From Adiantum capillus-veneris (Eukaryota; Streptophyta; Polypodiopsida; Polypodiales; Pteridaceae), in NCBI GenBank assembly GCA_014529385.2, contig CM043962.1, positions 127,543,470 through 127,603,469 on the forward strand: a stretch of DNA of 60,000 bases, in the 5' to 3' direction. The position numbers and the translations under genes are program-made. Each line of letters begins with the position of its first letter. The first letter of the stretch is position 1. Positions 43,914-56,690 of the stretch are shown here, one piece after another. The notes under the pieces are model-generated. The model ran no database searches and was not told the origin of the DNA. It was given only the letters and a program-made list of their open reading frames with translations.

Positions 43914-45921
43914 TCTCTAATAGATTAGTAAGATTCAAATAGCTATGTGTGTGTGTGTTATCTCTTACTCTAATCTCTCTAATAGATTAGTAAGATTCAA
44001 TTAGTTTTAAGAAGGATATGTGTGTATGTGTGCTATCTCTTACTCTAATTTCTCTAATAGATTAGTAAGATTCAATTAGCTTTAAGAAGGATATGTGTGT
44101 GTGCGTGCTATCTCTTACTTTAATTTCTCTAATAGATTAGTACGATTCAATTAGCTTTAGAAAAGGATGTGTGTGTGTTCTCTTTTACTCTAATCTTTCT
44201 AATGGATTAGTAAGATTAAATTAACTTTAGAAAAGATGTGTGTGTATGTTTTCTCTTACTCTAATCTCTCTAAGTATACATACTCTCTCTAGTTAGTACA
44301 TCTTCACTATTAACTTATACATAGTTAATTGAAAGTTAATACAAAAGAGAGCTCATCATATTCTTATTATACATGATGAAATTCTCATTCATCAATTTGA
44401 TTGTCAATTAGATTAAGTAGAATTTTGAATAATACTAAAACTTGATTTAGTTGAAGTATAGAAATGGAAGTTAGAATTGGATTAGAAATATCATGCATAA
44501 AAGTAATGCGGTCCTAAACTTTCACTCATAGCTTACACACTTAATTTTTGATTAATTAAGATTAACAAATATTTGATGTAGAACAACAACACTAAGTGTG
44601 AATCCGAGTTGGCGAGGGTTCAAATTACAGATTCTCTTTGGAAACAAGGAGATTACTAGAGAAATTGACCAATTTAAAGTTCTAAGTATATAACATAAGT
44701 GTAGTACAAAAAAATGGCTCCAAAGCGTGCTCGAACACAAGGCGCTAATGATCATGAAGCCAGTACAAGTAACGGGGGAACTCCTACAGAACATGCTATG
44801 TCTCCACCAAACGGACCAATCGGAGCTATGGTACAGGTTAGTATTGCAGTTTCAGGTTATGCATCATTGCATATGTGAGACAATAGGAATATATTATTTA
44901 CCTTATGAAAAGAAAACACGGACCGAAACCAAGGGGCTTAACCCCAAGAAACTTGGCATATGTTTGACAAATAGGAAAGAATGTCTAATTAAACTGTTTG
45001 CTATAGGAAAGAATGTTTGTCCAAAACCTTCGGTATGGTTTCTCTCAAGACTCTCTACTTATTAGCGCTGGTATTATGTGGCAGTTGCCGAGGCGTGAGA
45101 TGACGCCCAGGATGGCACCGCTGATGTTGTGGTGGGAGTACACCCAGATTAGCCCAGCTGGATACTGCATTTTTGTTTTTTCGTGGCGTGAGGATGACGC
45201 CCAGATTGACACCGTTGTTGCTATGGTGGGAGTACGTGCAGATTAGCACAACGAGTACTTGTCAAGCGGTATGGGACACTCATGAGGACAAGGGTTTTTA
45301 TAAATAATGTATACACCGATCGGACATAATAGCGCCAGTAGAGATCCTTGAGTGAACCTAATCCAAGGGTTGTTGGTTTAAAATTGGACGACTTCTTGTT
45401 TGACTATTGTTTGTAATATTGTTTGAAGGGCTATTTTAACGAAACAGTATCATAAATAAAGTAAAGGAACATGTATGTTTAAACAGTGTGGTAGTAATTC
45501 GATAACAAAAGAAGGGTGAGTGTGTTGTAGAAAGTGGGAGAATGATACCCCGACGGTATCATTCTATGGACGGGTGGACCCGATGAGTCGGGTAACTTTC
45601 CAACGCTAGAAATTATTTTTTTAAGTCATAAATCTTAAAAGAGACAAACCTTGGCGGCTGTGCTTCTGAAACATGGAGAAAAAAGCGCAGAGGTTGATCA
45701 CTCTAAGATTTATACTTTTAGGTATAATTGATTATAGATGGTTTTTAGATAGGGTTATGGTGGTCACGCTCCGCCATAGCGAGATAGGACCAATCCTTCA
45801 CTAACGGTTCATGCCCGTGGCTACGTAGTAGCTAAGGCAATGTCCGTTGGTTTTTCTTTTTCAGGATTGGAGACCTATCAAAGGTACTCCGCTCCTCTCA
45901 AAAAGGGGCAGGGACCTCACA
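43914..45921 (+). repeat. 3' LTR of element C, second part
   Basis: 2,008 bp continuing from 35094: minisatellite remainder (43914-44275), second copy of the LTR Gag exon (44714-44836), double hairpin (about 45539-45592) and the end CTCACA. Together with 34278-35094 it makes the full 3' LTR. Confidence 0.93.
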
Positions 45922-45926
45922 TTAGG
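45922..45926 (+). repeat. Target site duplication of element C (TTAGG)
   Basis: Identical to 26429-26433. Confidence 0.95.
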
Positions 45927-46056
45927 GTCTGAAGAAAACCCTAGAATGATCGATTAAGGTAAATAAAAATCTGAATCCTACGATGAAAGAGAAGGCACGA
46001 CATATGTTCCAGCACTATAAAGTTGTGTTCGCATGGGAGCATACTGATCTGAAAGG

Positions 46057-46665
46057 GTGGATCCAAAGGCTTGTCAACACAGAATACCACTGAAACCTCA
46101 TGCCAGGCTAGTAGGACTGCAACGGCACTATCGAATGAATCCAAATTATGCTAAGAAGGTCAAAGAAGAGATTGACAACCTTTGGAAAGATGGGTTCATT
46201 ATTGAAGTAGCCAGTAGTGATTGGTTGTTTCCTATTGTGTTTGTGCCTAAGAAGAATGGGAAGCTAAGAGTATGTGTAGATTATAGGAAACTAAATGCTC
46301 AAACCATTAAGGATCCATTCCCATTACCCTTCACAGATGTGTTACTTGATGAGATTGCAGGATATGAGATGTACAATTTTATGGATGGATATAGTGGCTA
46401 TAACCAGTTACAAATTGCTCCTGAGGATCGAGAAAAGACCACTTTCATTATGGAGTGGGGAGCATTTGTGTATCTAGTAATGCCATTTGGCCTTTGCAAT
46501 GCACCGGCCCCTTTTCAAAGATGTACGATGGAAATTTTCAGTGAATTTCTTCATCAATTCCTCGCCATATTCATGGATGACTTCACTGTATATTCCACTG
46601 AGGAAAAGCATTTACTATTTCTGGAGATGGTTTTTAAGCATTGTCAGGAGAAGAGTTTTGTCTAA
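46057..46665 (+). pseudogene. Reverse transcriptase of element D
   Basis: 202 codons open from about 46057. Contains KNGKLRVCVDYRKLNAQTIK, DPFPLPFTD, MDGYSGYNQLQIAPEDREKT, EWGAFVYLVMPFGLCNAPAP and FMDD (about 46570-46581), so the active-site aspartates are kept. Sequence upstream (45960-46056) continues the protein with stops. It ends in a stop at 46663 and the next part is in another frame. The wording of these blocks is the Athila/Tat type. Confidence 0.9.
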
Positions 46666-47390
46666 ATCCATTCAAATCTGTTTTCTTATTCTGAAAGGAT
46701 AGCTACTAGGACATGTGGTGTCCAAAAATGGAATAGAAATGGCCAATGACAAGATCAATGCATCCAATAGGCCAAGGTGCCTAGGAATGCATTGGAATTA
46801 AGTTCTTTTCTGGGATATATTAATTTTTACAGAAGGTTTGTGCATAAGTTTTCTTCTCAAGCATTACCATTGTATGAGCTTACAAAGAAAATCAGCAAGT
46901 TTATTTGGACTACTGATTGTGAGGAAAGCTTTCATAACTTAAAGAGTGCCATCATCAGTAAACCAGTTCTTTGCCAACCGAATTGGGATGTCATCTTCCA
47001 TGTACATGTGGATGCTTTGGGACTGGCAATGGGAGCGATACTAGCTCAGCCAGATGGAAGAACTGATTTTCCTGTATACTTTTCTAGTTGCAGATTCAGC
47101 CACCACAGGATGAACAAGGATATACAACCACTGAAAGAGAGGCTTTAGGATGGTTTTCAGTGCTACAAAATTCAGGCATTATTTGCTAGGAAAATTTTTT
47201 CATTTCTATGCGGATCATCAAGCCCTATTATTCTTGATTAATAAAGTCATTATTCAAGGCAGGCTAATAAGGTGGATAGTGTTCCTTATGGAATTTGAAT
47301 TTTGAATTTTTCATAAACCTAGCAAAAACCACTGTGGTGTTGATTTCCTCTCTAGGAGTACGGAGGGCTACTCTGAAGCATTTTAAGATG
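46666..47390 (+). pseudogene. RT thumb and RNase H of element D
   Basis: Read in shifted pieces: LGHVVSKNGIE-like text near 46700, then 46777-47148 with NALELSSFLGYINFYRRFVH and the RNase H start (HVHVDALGLAMGAILAQPDG), then ADHQALLFLI near 47212-47240 and FHKPSKNHCGVDFLSR near 47308-47360. Several frameshifts and stops. Confidence 0.8.
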
Positions 47391-48810
47391 GCGAACTAGT
47401 GGATGCTGAATTATATCAATTGGAAGCGACGGAATCAATTGATCCTGAATTATATGAAGTATATCAGTTTCTTTCTCAGGGTGGCTTCCCAGATGACTGG
47501 AAGCAGAACCATGAGAAGGCTCTGGTTATTAAAAGTTTAAATTTTACAATTATTTGGTGGCTCACTCTACAAATTGGGTGTCGATGGGATTCTTCTTCAA
47601 TGTGTGCCTTTGGAGGGCAGACTGCAAGTTATTTCAAAAGCACATAATGGGTGGACACTTTTCTGCTAATATTACTTTCAAGAATATTCTGCAGACTGGT
47701 TTATGGTGGCAAACATTGATAACTGATGTCATAAGTTTTTGCAAAACTTGTGACATATGCCAAAGAATGGGTAGACCCACAGCAGTAGACATGACTCCTT
47801 TAACACCAGTACATCCACTGGGTGTTTTCATGAAATGGAGTTTGGACTTTATGGGACCTTTCAAGACGGTTACTTTTAGGAAGAATAGGTGTATATTGAT
47901 GGCTACCTGCTATGTAACCAAGTGGGTAGAAGCTAAGGCTCTTCCTGACAATATAGCAAAATCCACTGCAAGGTTTTTATTTGAGAATATTATTTGCCGC
48001 TATGGATGTCCTGTGGAGTTTGTGTCAGACCAGGGGACACACTTCATAAATGACACTATGAATATCCTCATGGATATGCTTTCAATCAAGCATCGGAAAT
48101 CCACACCATATTATCCTAGATGCAATGGGCAGGCCAAAAGCAGTAACAAGATCATTAAGACTATCCTCACCAAGATTGTGCAAAAAAAGCAGAACAGTGG
48201 GACTTGAAGCTTCAGACTGCTCTATGGACATATAGAACATCTTATAAGGTCACTACGGGGTTAACACCATTCAGAATGGTGTATGGCACTGAAGTTGTTG
48301 TCCCTATGGAATTTGTTATACCAAGTCTCAGAATGGCTGTAGAGTATGGTTTAGATTTTAACCACAATCTGAAGACCAGACTGGAAGACCTAACCTAGTT
48401 AGATGAGTTGAGACAAAGGGCTATGCTGGAACAAGAAATTGTTCAAAAAAGAAGGAAACACTCGCATGACAGACGAATTAAGGTTTGAGAGTTTCAGAAA
48501 GGTGATCTGGTTCTAATGTATCAGTCCAAATTAGGCCCTAAGAAACCAAACTTAAAGATAGCTTGGGCAGGAGCATTTGAAGTTGATTGGTGTTCTCAAA
48601 TGGCACGATAAGGCTGAAAGATCTGTCTAGAGTTATTTTTGCCGAGGGTATATAATGGAGCTGAAATCAAGCTCTATCATTCAGAGGCCATGGAAACGGG
48701 CATTGATGCTCTGGGAGTTGAAGACCAGGAAAATCCGGAATCAGCTATTTTAGGTCTTTTCCATGTACAACCATTTCCAAAACCAGTCAAAAAGCCAGAA
48801 CAGCACCAGT
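47391..48810 (+). pseudogene. Integrase and C-terminal end of Pol, element D
   Basis: The finger is seen as AHNGWTLFC-like text near 47640 with CKTCDICQRMGRPT (about 47738-47780). The core has the first Asp in SLDFMGPFKTVTF (about 47845), the second Asp in FVSDQGTHFIND (about 48030), and the third block CNGQAKSSNKIIK (about 48122-48160), where the usual Glu is Lys, so the catalytic triad is broken. Stops lie at 48205 and 48396. LKTRLEDL, a Lys/Arg-rich stretch and YNGAEIKLYH (about 48655-48683) close Pol. Confidence 0.82.
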
Positions 48811-48859
48811 GTGATAAAACCTTGTCCATACCAAAACCAGAAACGTATGGACACCAATA

Positions 48860-49339
48860 TCATTTTTTGGGGGACCAACAGCCAGATGGAATATCAATAG
48901 TAATCATTTCAAAGACGAGCAAAATTCTTGTCCAATGCATGTCTGCCACGTCACTTGCGGTGCACAGAACTCTAGGAATGATAAGTGGTGGAGCTTTTAT
49001 GGTAGAAACACGTATTATAGCAAGGCAAGTAAGCATTGTTTCTCTCAAGTCTCGTGCACGACGCTTACCCTCTGTTGTCCATTCACCATCACCGATCTCC
49101 AAAGTTTCCTCACTGCAGCCACAAACCTCTTCTTTTGAGGAGACTCTGGATTTTTGCTTATCCTTGCTAGCCACAACTTGATATGGGTTCAACGAATCAA
49201 GTAAGTCATATTCTTCTTCGTCTACTGTTTCATCATCCTCAAGGTGTATGGGTAGGAAGAAAATGTTGGAGAAGATGCAGGAGGCTATCGGCGAAACCCA
49301 AGCCCTCATTACTGCTGCAAAGGCAACTCTTCCACTCAT
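48860..49339 (-). CDS. Antisense ORF in the 3' region of D (unknown)
   Basis: A 159-codon minus-strand frame between the end of pol and the accessory ORF. It has an acidic centre (HLEDDETVDEEEYDLLDSLN), then Lys/Glu-rich and hydrophobic parts. The + strand frame over the same bases (48639-49181) stops looking like Pol after about 48700. Some Tat-lineage elements, Grande being the named case, are known to carry an antisense gene here; the position fits, but I have no sequence match. In so decayed an element an open frame of this length is notable but may be chance. Confidence 0.35.
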   Translation of the reverse strand: MSGRVAFAAVMRAWVSPIASCIFSNIFFLPIHLEDDETVDEEEYDLLDSLNPYQVVASKDKQKSRVSSKEEVCGCSEETLEIGDGEWTTEGKRRARDLRETMLTCLAIIRVSTIKAPPLIIPRVLCTASDVADMHWTRILLVFEMITIDIPSGCWSPKK

Positions 49340-52300
49340 TCTACATAGTAAGATTCTGTGTTATGTGTTTACTGAGAAAGCCAAGGCTTCACTCCAACTA
49401 TGCGATTTGTGTGTGGTTCTGCAGGAGAAGATGTAGGAGGCTATCGACAAAATCCAAGCCCTCATTACTGCTGCAAAGGCAACTCTTCCACTCATTCTGC
49501 ATAGTAAGATTCTGTGTTATGTGTTTACTGAGCAAGCCAAGGCTTCACTCCAACTATGGGATTTGCGTGTGGTTCTGCAGGACAAGATGCAGGAGGCTAT
49601 CGACGAAACCCAAGCCCTCATTACTACTGCAAAGGAAACTCTTCCACTCATTCTGCATAGTAAGATTCAGTGTTATGTGTTTACTGAGCAATCCAAGGCT
49701 TCACTCCAACTATGGGATTTGTGTGCGGTTCTGCAAGCCACAAGGATTGAGTTTGACACAGCCATCATAAGGCAAGTCCTCGATTCTTTTAATGTTGAAG
49801 ATGGAAGTACTGTGGTCTATGGTAGAAAAGTGACAGTTACTCCAGAAAACATTGCTTTTGCTTTTCAAATGCCAAATGAGCTAAATCCATCTGTGGAAAC
49901 CGCAGACAAGATCAATGCAGCTTTGAAGGAATATGACGCTTCCAAAAGGAGACAAAAAGCCAGTGTGCAAGGGATTCCAATAGCAGGTCTGGACGTTCGG
50001 GCTGCTTATCGATTTGTGGCTGAAGCTATGAGCCTGAAAAATAATCCGACATATGTGTCGGAGAAACTATTTGCTATGATTTTAGCAAAGAGATTGATTC
50101 TAAAGTTGATATCAACCTCTGTTAGATATTGTTGCATAATGTATTTTAGAAAACTGCCAAGTTGAAGTCTCAAAGTGTATTCAAGGCTTGATATGTTTGG
50201 CAGTTTCTGTACTTGGCAATTGCTCCAGACGCCCATGATTAGGTGAGAATGGCTTGGAGCCAAAAGCCATTCCCAGTATCCCAGAATGTAGAATTATCAT
50301 CTAATGAACAAGCCCCAGAAAGCCAGTTAGTTCCCACTGGACAAAAGAGAAAGGCTATACAAGAGGAAGCTGGCAGTCCAAAGAGGCCAAGGATGACACT
50401 CACCAAAAGCACGGCTCTCTTGAAGCAACTAGAAAGTCAAACCAAAATAGTGTCTACTGAAAATACTTCAGCTAGCCAAACTGAACAGCATACTGTCCAA
50501 ACCACTGGTGGAGTTAGCCAGCTAGCAGGCAAGATTTCAACAACCACGAGTATTGGACAAGACCAATCAGAAAGGGCCAGTCCCGAGCAGCCAGCAGACC
50601 AAACTGATAAGGGCAAAGGACCAGCATCTCCAATTCCACTTGGCAGGGTTTCTGTCCCATACAGTGAAGCAGCTCTGCTATTGACAAAGAAAGATAGGTT
50701 ATAGTAGATGCAGACTCATCCTCTCAAGGGATGATTAGTTTTGCAAAAATTTGATTATTCTGCATTACCCTACCTGGCTCCTGTCACGGTCTATGAGCCA
50801 ACTGACTCTGACCCAGCAAAAGTTAAGGATGGTTGTTCCCTACTTATTCAATCATCATGGAACACTATTGTCAATTGCATGGGACAAATGTTGGATACTG
50901 CGGGTCAGAAGATGAACTAACTAAGGTAAAGACTGAACTAAGGGAGGTTGAGGAGTATATTGAAAATATAGAGCAAGGGAGAGCAACCCAGAACCTGCAC
51001 CACACAAAAGGATGATGATAAGGAGGAGGAAGAAGTAGAGAAGGAGGATGAACCAGAAGAAGGGCATAATGATGTTGATGATGACTCTCCTCCATCTCCA
51101 CCTCCAGAACCTAGTACTGGTGGTGTAGGGACAACAAGAGGAAATGATTAGTCTCAGGAAGACCAACCAGACTAGCTTTAAGGGCAGCAGTTGAGTGATC
51201 AGGCTGGGAAATCAACAACCCAGAAACACTGGAAAATCACCAGCACACCAGTCACAACACAGTAGGGATGCTAAAGGGAAAGGCAAAGTTGTGACTGAGG
51301 GCCTAGGAGGATATGAGCAACATTCATTAGAGCTCATCACGTTGAATAAAAATTTGAGACATCAGCAGGCTCTTATAACCAGGCGGTATCTGGAGGATGA
51401 TGGTCTTATCTCTGATCTAGAGTGATTCCAACAACTATATGCCGGCGCCAGGGAAATGGTTGAGCATTGGAAATCAGCTTCTTTCCATGATCAAGAGGTC
51501 TTTCAACTATCTGAGCATCCCAGTACAATACAACTGTTAGAAAGGGTACTTGAATGGATATTGACTACTGAAGACAGAGTAGCTAATCCACATTCGCAAT
51601 GGCATTCTACTATAGATTGTCGTTCCCTAGCCATGGACTTAGAACTTTTGCTGGGGAACAAGCCAACGTCACAGATGCATGAAGGATGTCAGGAGTCAAT
51701 TAAAATAGGTCTTAGTGCAAATCCAGATCGCTAGGGGAGTTCTGGATCAAAGGGTGTGAACTATTCTTGAAGATCAGACTACCACCAACAAGGGACCTCA
51801 AACTCAAAAGTCAGTGGGAGGACAAACAACTGCTCTCTGGGGACTGTTTCAGTTGGTTAAGGTAACCAGAAAGATGATGAAGCAAGAGAACCAGGCTATC
51901 CTTAATTTCTTAGAATTTGTGTCTAATTCCCCAGTTCTCCTGTATGCTTTACCAGCAAGAGAGACAGAGCTGCCAAAATTTTTTCCAGCACTCTATCCTC
52001 AATACATAGAACTAGTAGATCGGCTCACATACTTCAAGATTAATAATGATCTTCAGGATTGGTATGAGTGATCGATTGTGGAATGGAAAACTTGGCAAAA
52101 ACTTTTCAATGACGCTCTCAGACTGAATGATTTCCAGGAGTTAAGAGATGAGATGCAAAGGATCAAACTCTCTATGGGATAGTGGAAAATTCATCTTAGA
52201 GGTCTCACTAAGATCACCAACCAACTATTGCAACTCACTGTTGAGTCCTCTAAAGTACCTAAAAAGGACATTACAGCTAAACCAGGTCTAGGACCCCAGT

Positions 52301-52620
52301 ACAGAGAGATGGCTGAGATTCTTTTTGAAGCTAGGATCAGAACTAATCAGCCTCTTCCACAAGGATGGATCCATACAGCCTTGCATTATCACAAACTGGC
52401 TAGAACTCGTCTCACAAAAGGCAAACGCACGCTCTATGATCCGGACACCAAAAATTATCATCCTCTCACGCCTTATAAAGTAGAAATGACCACAGAAAGG
52501 TGGGATTAGCTTGAGCAGAAGGCCATTTACACACTCATTTAGAAGGACAATGCTGGTACTGGGACTTCGGAGACACCATCCAAACCTAAGGGCAAAAGAA
52601 AGCGGGTTTAGTGGAAGGAT
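49240..52620 (+). pseudogene. Large 3' accessory ORF of element D (broken)
   Basis: After pol and before the polypurine tract, successive + frames give about 1,100 codons of protein-like sequence with stops. Order: three tandem 52-codon repeats (49272-49739); a conserved-looking block with RKVTVTPENIAFAFQMPNEL (about 49825-49884) and AAYRFVAEAMSLKNNPTYVS; a Gln/Ser/Thr-rich part with a bipartite basic cluster (KRKAIQEEAGSPKRPR, about 50345-50392) that looks like a nuclear localisation signal; an acidic and Pro-rich link (51011-51120); helical parts (51300-52070); and a basic C-terminus (LTKGKRTLYDPDTKNYHP). The VT-TP-IA block also occurs in unit E. An accessory ORF in this place is known in Athila (env-like) and Tat elements; its role here is unknown. 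Confidence 0.6.
49272..49739 (+). repeat. Three tandem 156-bp (52-codon) repeats
   Basis: Units start at 49272, 49428 and 49584, each beginning AAGATG(C/T)AGGAGGCTATCG and ending near GTTCTGCAG. The period is 156, a multiple of three, so the reading frame is kept; each encodes a helix-like EAI..TQALIT.AK.TLPLILHSKI segment. The second unit has a stop (TAG) in its second codon position. Confidence 0.92.
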
Positions 52621-52883
52621 GCTAGGTAGTTCCATCTTGGTACTCGATAGAGGAATTTTCTAGCCGTCTCAGAATCCGACGGTGGATTTTTCTCCACGTT
52701 TTCAGAATCAGACGGTGGATTTTTTCATCTGGGTGTGGACATCTCTTTGGCTGACACCCATGGAATTACAACTATAGGGGGTGTCAAGTACTCAACAAAG
52801 CATGAAGTATGGTATAAAGCCATGTTTTAGAAGGATCAGACAGTGGATTTTTTTTCAGAAATTTTGGACTCTTACCAAAATTC

Positions 52884-52900
52884 AAGAAAGGAGGGAAGGA
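52884..52900 (+). other. Polypurine tract of element D
   Basis: AAGAAAGGAGGGAAGGA, 17 purines directly before the TG of the 3' LTR. Confidence 0.92.
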
Positions 52901-53422
52901 TGTAGATGGTGGAGGCAGTTTCACTAGGTGGGAACCAGCTCTTGGAAAGCCGAGCAACGGACCATTCAATAATTACCATGACGATGTCCACAGTAACTCC
53001 AAAAATCTATAAATAGGACCCATTACATTGTAATGGGGTTGGCAATTGTTGGCTGTACTTTTGAGTTGTTTTATCTTTTGACTTCCTACTCTTAGTGTGT
53101 GATGGTAGTCCTGAAGTTGTTCCTGGGCTACATTATCCCCACTTGTACTCTTACTCTGTAATTCCTAATACTGTAGTCAAGTACACTTTAGCCAAATATG
53201 CTTTGTATCCATTTCTTCTAAATCTGAATCTGAATCTGAATTTGAACACTAATTCCAATCATTCAGCTTGTCTAATTCTCAGTAGATGTATTCCAGTTCA
53301 TATAACTATTCTAGCTCAGTTTCTATCTTTCCTCCTGTCCTACTGATTGAACTAACGAATCACTAGTAGCTATAAACTCTAACACTGGAATCAGCTATCT
53401 AAAGAGATCAGCTCCAATTCCA
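52901..53422 (+). repeat. 3' LTR of element D
   Basis: 522 bp, with TATAAATA at 53008-53015. About 20 bp longer than the 5' LTR because of small insertions, including an extra TGAATC unit. Confidence 0.88.
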
Positions 53423-53427
53423 GCTCT
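53423..53427 (+). repeat. Target site duplication of element D (GCTCT)
   Basis: Pairs with GATCT at 22930-22934, one mismatch. Confidence 0.65.
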
Positions 53428-56034
<2,607 letters not shown>

Positions 56035-56690
56035 TGATCCTGCACGCACTCCAAGTCTAAAAGTTAACGTCTTTTACAAAATTTGGCAATTGATCAACTT
56101 CTAGCTACCCAAATGATTTCAAATTTGAAACACAAGCTAATTAGGCCTACAAATTCTATGCAAGTGGGAAAAGATGCATTTTGATGCTTGAATTATTATG
56201 TGAGACATCATACACATATGATGTCTATGTGCCCTGACAATGAGGTGAGATTTGACATATGCATTGCTAAATTTAGTATGTATATCACACATATATGCCG
56301 AGGATTGGATTTGAACAATGTAATGAGAAAGATTTTGGCTTAGAAGCTCTTGTTAGACTCTTAAAATGGTAAAATGGTTGTAAGTGGGGTATATGAGGTT
56401 CAAATAGCTTGAAGCTTGGTGCATGAACTCATGAGCATATGATAAGAGCATTGGATAGTTCAAAACCACCTTAGATTGCAAATTTGACACTTTGAGACAT
56501 CATACATGTATGATGTCTTTTGTCTACAAATAACTTGAAACACATATGATAGGATGTCCATGTCATGTATATAGTGCCTATAGCATCAGAATTGAAATTG
56601 AGCTTGAAAATAGATGTCAAAAACCAAGAATGAGATTTGCATACTTAGATTTTGTTATATGGGTGAAAATAGGTCTAATGATATCCAAAT
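56035..56690. other. Unassigned AT-rich stretch with two palindromes
   Basis: No coding signal. A near-palindrome at 56204-56225 and a perfect 24-bp palindrome at 56495-56518 share the arm GACATCATAC. Confidence 0.5.

Larger units (their letters stand above)
26434..45921 (+). mobile_element. Element C: chromodomain gypsy element inserted in D, carrying B
   Basis: C's own sequence is 26434-35094 plus 43914-45921. It has long LTRs (2,746 bp at the 5' side, about 2,825 bp at the 3' side with B removed), a tRNA-Met primer site at 29181, a Gag-Pol in one frame with three stops, a C-terminal chromodomain and the perfect target duplication TTAGG. The 5' LTR lost 88 bp including the TATA box. LTR divergence sampled at roughly 4-5% puts it between D and B in age. 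Confidence 0.95.
22935..53422 (+). mobile_element. Element D: old Athila/Tat-like gypsy element, carrying nested C and B
   Basis: D's own sequence is 22935-26433 plus 45927-53422, about 11 kb; 26434-45921 is element C with element B inside. D has short LTRs (502 and 522 bp), gag, zinc knuckles and protease before the C insertion, and RT, RNase H and integrase after it, then a 4-kb region with a large extra ORF before a 17-base polypurine tract. The RT blocks (DPFPLPFTD, SGYNQLQIAPEDREKTTF, VMPFGLCNAPAPFQR, FMDD) are typical of the Athila/Tat side of gypsy. Many stops and shifts and LTR divergence near 8% in a sampled stretch make it the oldest layer. Confidence 0.9.
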
